From Aneurinibacillus terranovensis DSM 18919 (GTDB lineage: Bacteria; Bacillota; Bacilli; Aneurinibacillales; Aneurinibacillaceae), in assembly GCF_000430625.1 (NCBI RefSeq), contig NZ_KE387171.1, positions 162,240 through 226,239 on the forward strand: a DNA stretch of 64,000 nucleotides. Direction: 5' to 3'. This document shows, piece after piece, positions 58,642 to 64,000 of the stretch (positions within the stretch are counted from its first letter, which is position 1; every line of letters begins with the position of its first letter). The translations under genes and the position numbers were made by a program. Below the pieces are notes generated by a model. It had not been told where the DNA came from. It saw nothing but the letters and a program-made list of their open reading frames with translations, and made no database searches.

Positions 58642-59411
58642 GATGTTTTGCCTCCTACTACAGCTTCCACCAATTTTAAGAATGATTCAGGAGCCAAGCT
58701 TGCTCCGCCGACGAGCGCGCCGTCAATATCTGTTTCAGACATATACGATGCGATATTCTCCGGCTTAACCGAACCGCCATATTGAATGCGAACCTGGTCA
58801 GCCACCTGCTGGTCAAACGCGCCGGCAACCGCAGTCCGGATGAAAGAAATAACATCCTGCGCATCCTGGGCAGACGATGATTTACCGGTTCCAATCGCCC
58901 AAATCGGTTCGTATGCGATGATAAGTTTTGCTGCTTGCACGGAAGTCAGGCCTTCAACCGCAGCCAGCACCTGCTTGCGGACAAAGTCTTTCGTTTGGCC
59001 CGCTTCACGCTGGGTTAAATCTTCGCCTACGCAAACGATTGGCGCCAGATTGTGGGCGAACGCGGCTTTTACTTTTTTATTGACCGTCTCATCCGTCTCC
59101 GCAAAATACTGCCTGCGCTCCGAGTGACCGATAATGACATACTGCACGCCAAGGGATTCCAGCATTACCGGACTTACTTCGCCGGTGTATGCACCGGACT
59201 CCTCCCAGTGCATATTTTGCGCACCGATCCCCACAGGAACATTTTTCAATTCATCGACAAGTGCAGGCAAAGCAATAAACGGAGCGCAAATGACCGTATC
59301 CACTTGGGATTTATCCGCATGAAGTCCGCTTACCTTGTGTGCAAACTCCTTCGCTTCGTCTACTGTTTTATACATTTTCCAGTTTCCCGCAACAATGGGT
59401 ATACGTTTCAC
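58638..59411 (-). CDS. tpiA: Triosephosphate isomerase
   Basis: Enzyme of 257 residues that interconverts dihydroxyacetone phosphate and glyceraldehyde-3-phosphate. It has Lys in GNWKMY (about 12), His in IIGHSERR (about 95), catalytic Glu in [11 protein letters not shown] (about 170) and the phosphate loop YGGSVKPEN. It follows pgk by 7 bases and overlaps gpmI, so translation is coupled. Confidence 0.97.
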   Translation of the reverse strand: MKRIPIVAGNWKMYKTVDEAKEFAHKVSGLHADKSQVDTVICAPFIALPALVDELKNVPVGIGAQNMHWEESGAYTGEVSPVMLESLGVQYVIIGHSERRQYFAETDETVNKKVKAAFAHNLAPIVCVGEDLTQREAGQTKDFVRKQVLAAVEGLTSVQAAKLIIAYEPIWAIGTGKSSSAQDAQDVISFIRTAVAGAFDQQVADQVRIQYGGSVKPENIASYMSETDIDGALVGGASLAPESFLKLVEAVVGGKTS

Positions 59412-59418
59412 TATTTTC

Positions 59419-60603
59419 TCACTCCTTATCTGCTAATACGGCAACACCGGGAAGTTCTTTCCCTTCCATAAATTCCAGAGAAGCCCCGCCGCCGGTGGAA
59501 ATATGGCTCATCGCCTCGGCAACACCGGCTTTTTCGACCGCAGCGACCGAATCACCGCCGCCAATAATGGTTGTCCCTTTCACTTCTTTTAGTGCTTGGG
59601 CAATTTCATTCGTTCCTTTAGCAAAAGCATCCATTTCAAACACGCCCATCGGACCGTTCCAAATCACCGTTTTGGATGTAACGATAGCTGCTCTGTACCG
59701 TTCAACGGTTTTCGGGCCGATATCCAATGCCTGCCATCCCTCAGGTATCGCATTTACATCCACGACTTTCGTGTCGGCATCGTTAGAGAATGCGTCCGCT
59801 ACCACCACGTCAACCGGAATGAGGAAAGTAACCCCTTTGTTTTTTGCCTTCTCCATAAACGATTTCGCAAGGTCTACCTTTTCTTCTTCTAAAAGCGAGT
59901 TTCCAACGTCGTAGCCTTCCGCTTTTATAAACGTATTGGAAAGGCCTCCGCCTACAATTAACGTATCGACTTTCTCCAGTAAATTCTCGATGACACCAAT
60001 TTTATCTTTAACTTTGGCTCCCCCGATAATGGCCGTAAACGGACGTTCGGGGTTGGACAAAGCTTTTCCCATAAATTCAATCTCTTTTTCCATCAGGAAA
60101 CCGGCTACACTTTCTACATACTGTGCAATACCGGCGGTCGATGCATGGGCCCGATGTGCGGTTCCGAACGCATCATTCACAAACAAATCAGCCAATGATG
60201 CAAATTGTTTGGAAAGTTCTTCGTCATTTTTTTCTTCGCCAGGATGGAAGCGGACATTCTCCAGCAGCAGCGCATCACCGTCAGCCAGCTTATTGACTGC
60301 ATCGCGAACGTTGTCACTATACACCTCATCCAACTTAATAACATCCCGCCCGATTAATTTTGCCAGCCGGTCCGCAACAGCGTTTAAACGCATTTCCTCC
60401 ACAACTTTTCCCTTTGGACGCCCGAGATGGCTTGCCATGATAATACGGGCTCCATGCTCCATCAGGTACTGAATGGTTGGAAGTGCGGCGCGAATGCGTG
60501 TATCGTCTGTAATCCGGCCGTTTTCCATCGGGACGTTGAAATCGAAACGGCAAAATACACGTTTTCCTTTTACGTCTACATCACGAATTGACTTTTTGTT
60601 CAT
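59419..60603 (-). CDS. pgk: Phosphoglycerate kinase
   Basis: ATP-forming glycolytic enzyme of 394 residues. The N-terminal [14 protein letters not shown], substrate arginines in ASHLGRPKG, the [11 protein letters not shown] nucleotide region (about 197), and the C-terminal [19 protein letters not shown] are all family marks. AGGAGGGC precedes the ATG. It follows gapA across an 83-bp gap with a hairpin. Confidence 0.97.
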   Translation of the reverse strand: MNKKSIRDVDVKGKRVFCRFDFNVPMENGRITDDTRIRAALPTIQYLMEHGARIIMASHLGRPKGKVVEEMRLNAVADRLAKLIGRDVIKLDEVYSDNVRDAVNKLADGDALLLENVRFHPGEEKNDEELSKQFASLADLFVNDAFGTAHRAHASTAGIAQYVESVAGFLMEKEIEFMGKALSNPERPFTAIIGGAKVKDKIGVIENLLEKVDTLIVGGGLSNTFIKAEGYDVGNSLLEEEKVDLAKSFMEKAKNKGVTFLIPVDVVVADAFSNDADTKVVDVNAIPEGWQALDIGPKTVERYRAAIVTSKTVIWNGPMGVFEMDAFAKGTNEIAQALKEVKGTTIIGGGDSVAAVEKAGVAEAMSHISTGGGASLEFMEGKELPGVAVLADKE

Positions 60604-60630
60604 GAAAAGCCCTCCTTAAATAAAGCGAAA

Positions 60631-60665
60631 AGAGGAGAGAACAAGCTGTGTTTTCTCCCCCTCCA
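60631..60665 (-). terminator. Hairpin between gapA and pgk
   Basis: GGAGAAAACA and TGTTCTCTCC arms on the minus strand are followed by TCTTTTCGC. It may reduce read-through or mark an RNA processing site, allowing gapA to be expressed above the downstream genes. Confidence 0.5.
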
Positions 60666-60686
60666 TGACTTTATTTATTTTATAGT

Positions 60687-61706
<1,020 letters not shown>

Positions 61707-61722
61707 TTATTATTAAACGTTC

Positions 61723-62778
61723 TTAGCGCAGCCGTTCTTCATCAAGCTTTACACCATCCACCAATAATTCACGCATAGCGGCCTCATCCGTCACAAGAAC
61801 GTAATTATGCCTCTGCTGAATATAAGATAGAATGGCTTCCGCTTTACTTTTTCCTCCGGCGACGGCAAGAACAGTATCTAACTTTTCTACATTCTCCATC
61901 TGCATGCCCATCGTACTCATGCGGTAAACAAGCTCACCGATCCGATTGAAATAATATCCAAATACTTCGGAGACAGCATTTCGCTCCTTTAGTATGTGAA
62001 TGATTTCCTCTTTCAAACCACGGCGGCGCGACATTTCTTCCGCTTCACCAATGCCGTGCATCAGAATACGTGCATTCTCAATTAAATCAAGCACATCAGA
62101 GATGGTGGGGTCTCGTTTCACATTGCGCCGGACTTCTTCCTCCATGACGTCCGGTATATGTAAAAGGCGGTAAGAAGCGTTCAATTCACGCGCCATTCGG
62201 GCAGCAATGGTATTCGCCTGGATATCCACTTCTTCACCAAGCGCTCCCCGGGCAGGCACCACTTTAACTCCCCGAATGCCGCTGAGAGGATGCAGATGAT
62301 TAGCCACCCCTGCCATAGTGGTTCCGCCTGTTACCGCAACAATGGAGTCATCGGTTAAAAGGCCCATAAGTTCAATTGCAGCGTGACGTGCCAAATCATC
62401 CTTTACCCATTCACTTTCATCCGCATTGCCCGGGACAATCACAACACGGCGAATTTGCAAACGCTTGGCCATTTCCCTTTCAAGAAATCCAATGCCCCCT
62501 ATTTCCTTCCAAAACGGATGGAATTCCTCAAGCATCTGATCTCCGTCAGGTGTTACATACATGCCGGCACGATTGTAATCAATCAGTTGCTGTTCCCGTA
62601 AAAAATCAACTTCACGTCGTATAACCCGTTCTGTACTTTGGAGCACATCGGCCAGCATTCTTCGTCCGACCGGCTGAAGCAGCCGGATCTGACGCAAAAT
62701 CCTGTACCGCTTCTCCAGCATATCAATGGCTTCAGGCGAGATTCGTTGGAGTAAAGAAATCCATGTAAAATCAGGCAA
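61723..62778 (-). CDS. cggR: Central glycolytic genes regulator CggR
   Basis: SorC/DeoR-type repressor of 351 residues that binds the gapA operon operator and is released by fructose-1,6-bisphosphate. The N-terminal winged helix spans about residues 25-80 (RRMLADVLQSTERVIRREVDFL). The sugar-phosphate domain carries TGGTTMAGVA, the stretch VPARGALGEEVDIQANTIAA and VLAVAGGKSKAEAI. Translation starts with TTG behind AAAGGTGATG. The operator sits 23 bases upstream and matches the spacing of the known site. Confidence 0.95.
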   Translation of the reverse strand: MPDFTWISLLQRISPEAIDMLEKRYRILRQIRLLQPVGRRMLADVLQSTERVIRREVDFLREQQLIDYNRAGMYVTPDGDQMLEEFHPFWKEIGGIGFLEREMAKRLQIRRVVIVPGNADESEWVKDDLARHAAIELMGLLTDDSIVAVTGGTTMAGVANHLHPLSGIRGVKVVPARGALGEEVDIQANTIAARMARELNASYRLLHIPDVMEEEVRRNVKRDPTISDVLDLIENARILMHGIGEAEEMSRRRGLKEEIIHILKERNAVSEVFGYYFNRIGELVYRMSTMGMQMENVEKLDTVLAVAGGKSKAEAILSYIQQRHNYVLVTDEAAMRELLVDGVKLDEERLR

Positions 62779-62800
62779 TCGTCATCACCTTTTCACAAGG

Positions 62801-62836
62801 GACTCGTAATGTCCCTATGTGTTATTTTTTGTCCCA
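62801..62836 (-). promoter_or_regulatory. CggR operator
   Basis: On the minus strand TGGGAC-N6-TAAC-N4-AGGGAC-N6-AGTC. The two direct repeats and their spacings (6, 4, 6) match the B. subtilis CggR operator (CGGGAC-N6-TGTC-N4-CGGGAC-N6-TGTC). Confidence 0.85.
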
Positions 62837-62845
62837 GTAGGGTGT

Positions 62846-62870
62846 TAAAAAAAACCTGTTACTAAACAGG
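62846..62870 (-). terminator. Terminator between the thioredoxin-like gene and cggR
   Basis: CCTGTT and AACAGG arms with a 4-base loop are followed by an 8-T run on the minus strand. It lies only about 12 bases after a predicted transcription start. Confidence 0.75.
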
Positions 62871-62888
62871 AATTTATTTCCCACGTTT

Positions 62889-62917
62889 ATATTATCAAAA
62901 ATCATCATTTTATTCAA
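62889..62917 (-). promoter_or_regulatory. Candidate promoter upstream of cggR
   Basis: On the minus strand TTGAAT (62917-62912), 17 bp and TAATAT (62894-62889). The -35 overlaps the stop of the thioredoxin-like gene. A terminator follows at once, so whether this is the operon promoter is unclear. Confidence 0.5.
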
Positions 62918-63200
62918 CTCGTTGTTCCAACTTTCGCTCGTTTACCCGTGCTTCTAACTCCCTGCGCAGCCACAATTCCGCCATTTTTGAAACAAACACT
63001 TTGTCTCCATCAATATGGACGACAGGGATCAACAAATGATATTCCTTTTGGATGGCTTCATCCCGCGTAATATCGAACATCTCAAGTTGGATAGGAAAAT
63101 CCTTCGCTACTTTTTCTACCTTCTCCTTCACCTGTTCACACAGGGAACAGCCTGGACGGGTATAGATTGTGATATGAAACGGTTTTTGCTTCGGGAGCAT
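62910..63200 (-). CDS. Glutaredoxin/thioredoxin-like small protein
   Basis: Thiol protein of 96 residues with a thioredoxin-fold start (ITIYTRPGCSLCEQVKE, CxxC near residues 18-21), a cis-Pro in LIPVVHIDG, and a charged C-terminal helix. It belongs to the glutaredoxin-like DUF836 group. GGAGGTAAC precedes the ATG. Its place between sigL and cggR is conserved in several Bacillales. The redox partner is unknown. Confidence 0.9.
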   Translation of the reverse strand: MLPKQKPFHITIYTRPGCSLCEQVKEKVEKVAKDFPIQLEMFDITRDEAIQKEYHLLIPVVHIDGDKVFVSKMAELWLRRELEARVNERKLEQRVE

Positions 63201-63529
63201 GTGATGTTACCTCCGTCGTCTTTTGCTTTCTGTATTTCTCCAACGTTATTTTCTCCTGCAGCGTTGAGTTAGCCAAACGTAAAACCTAAAGGTAGTGGGC
63301 AATAGAATCGTTCCATTCCATTGCAGACACCAGCTCGTGTGTTTACGTTTCGGTTACTCAGGCGATTCAGATCCAAAAGGTGATAAACAATGAAATTGCG
63401 ATGAATGCTAAAGAAAACGTTCCTAGATGCACCGAAATCCGTTTATTTTTACTTTTTTCCCGCAGATCAGTGCTCCTCTGGAGTTTGAGGACGCTTTTAG
63501 GCCCGACTGTCTCCCTCTTCGAACTACCC

Positions 63530-63590
63530 CGGATGTTTCGGGCCGGTCCCCAAGCGGAAGATGATCACGGACAGTGGCGCTTCCGCGCAA
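63530..63590. other. GC-rich hairpins in a long intergenic region
   Basis: Positions 63201-63630 carry no gene I can support. CCCG..CGGG (about 63530-63545) and GCGGAAG..CTTCCGC (63554-63586) form two stem-loops, and the base composition is higher in GC than the surroundings. It may be a repeat element, a terminator region for sigL or a structured RNA. Confidence 0.35.
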
Positions 63591-63630
63591 GGGAAAACTC
63601 CGCAAAAATAGAACGAATTCGATGTATCTG

Positions 63631-64000
63631 CTAAAAACGTTTCCTCTTAGAAGACGCCGCAATACCTAGTTCCTCTCTATATTTTGCAATCGTGCGGCGA
63701 GATATTTCAATCCCTTCCTTCACAAGAGTATCCATAATCTTTTGGTCGGAAAGCGGTTTTTTCTTGTCCTCCGCATCAATCATTTCTTTTAATTTTTTCT
63801 TCACTGTGAGCACGGAAGCGGATTCTCCATCCGAGCGTCCTAACCCAGTCGTAAAAAAATACTTTAATTCAAATAATCCACGCGGTGTTTGAACGTATTT
63901 ATTGCTGGTGGCACGGCTGATCGTCGATTCATGCAGCTCGACCTTCTCTGCAATATCCCGCAGTGTCATCGGCTTAAGACCTGTTACACCTTGTTCGAAA
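63631..64000 (-). CDS. sigL: RNA polymerase sigma-54 factor SigL (C-terminal part)
   Basis: The frame runs off the window end and contains the C-terminal 120 or so residues of sigma-54. It has the helix-turn-helix LRDIAEKVELHESTISRATSNKYVQTP and the RpoN box ISRRTIAKYREELGI, which reads the -24 promoter element. The basic tail SSKRKRF ends the protein. The order sigL - thioredoxin-like - cggR is conserved in Bacillales. The rest of the gene lies beyond position 64000. Confidence 0.95.
   Translation of the reverse strand, partial: FEQGVTGLKPMTLRDIAEKVELHESTISRATSNKYVQTPRGLFELKYFFTTGLGRSDGESASVLTVKKKLKEMIDAEDKKKPLSDQKIMDTLVKEGIEISRRTIAKYREELGIAASSKRKRF

Noticed and set aside
59936-60472. Long plus-strand frames opposite pgk, tpiA and gapA
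   Set aside because: They mirror highly expressed genes and their Ser/Pro-rich composition is the usual antisense artefact.
63423-63662. A 79-codon minus-strand frame next to sigL
   Set aside because: It has Arg/Gly-rich composition without a motif and lies in the hairpin-rich intergenic segment.

Overview
The window looks like chromosome from a low- to mid-GC, endospore-forming Gram-positive bacterium of the order Bacillales. The signs are strong AGGAGG-type ribosome binding sites, GTG and TTG starts, spore coat genes of the CotX/CotW type, a SigL (RpoN) - thioredoxin-like - cggR-gapA-pgk-tpiA-gpmI-eno block, secG-est-rnr-smpB-ssrA, and a GlpP antiterminator. The gene order and the cluster content suggest something near Aneurinibacillus or Brevibacillus, but genus is inference only.

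Layout. Positions 1-3.6 kb (+ strand) hold a response regulator/sensor kinase pair and a DnaD-like protein. From 3.6 kb on almost everything is on the minus strand. An FtsW/RodA paralog lacks a conserved Asp. Next is a translationally coupled pair of a sugar-binding lipoprotein and a GGDEF-EAL protein. A plus-strand DeoR regulator/HAD phosphatase pair follows, with a clear promoter and repeated operator. Spore coat genes lie at 11-12.4 kb. A sucrose/oligosaccharide locus (12.4-18.4 kb: alpha-glucosidase, LacI repressor, GH32 sucrose hydrolase, PTS EIIBC) shares a palindromic operator TGTAAAGCTTTACA.

From 19.2 to 25.3 kb lies the most interesting region, a pyridine-type catabolic cluster. It holds an NCS1 permease, a close NicX homolog (2,5-dihydroxypyridine dioxygenase), a NicD-like deformylase and an HpaB-family flavin monooxygenase. 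It is preceded by a separately transcribed protein that joins a MerR-type helix-turn-helix to an isochorismatase/maleamate-amidase-like domain. That domain has lost the catalytic Cys (now Ser) and Lys, which suggests a catabolic enzyme turned into a ligand sensor. Four 9-bp repeats sit in the predicted 5' leader of the catabolic operon.

From 25.5 to 31.5 kb is a glycerol-3-phosphate uptake operon (ugpQ-B-E-A-C) headed by glpP. In front of glpP stands an intrinsic terminator that is a natural candidate target for GlpP antitermination. From 31.8 to 37.7 kb is a second alpha-glucoside ABC locus in decay: two permease genes are fused by a deletion, one alpha-glucosidase is intact and one is in pieces, while its LacI regulator and operators survive.

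From 37.8 to 44.9 kb is a two-component system beside a lipoprotein/two-ATPase/FtsX-type permease export module. Next come a polysaccharide deacetylase without a good start, a glycosyltransferase, YebC, tmRNA (ssrA), SmpB, a 6-phospho-beta-glucosidase, RNase R, two tandem carboxylesterases, SecG, a PerR-like Fur regulator, and the lower glycolysis operon eno to cggR with a recognisable bipartite CggR operator. The window ends inside sigL.
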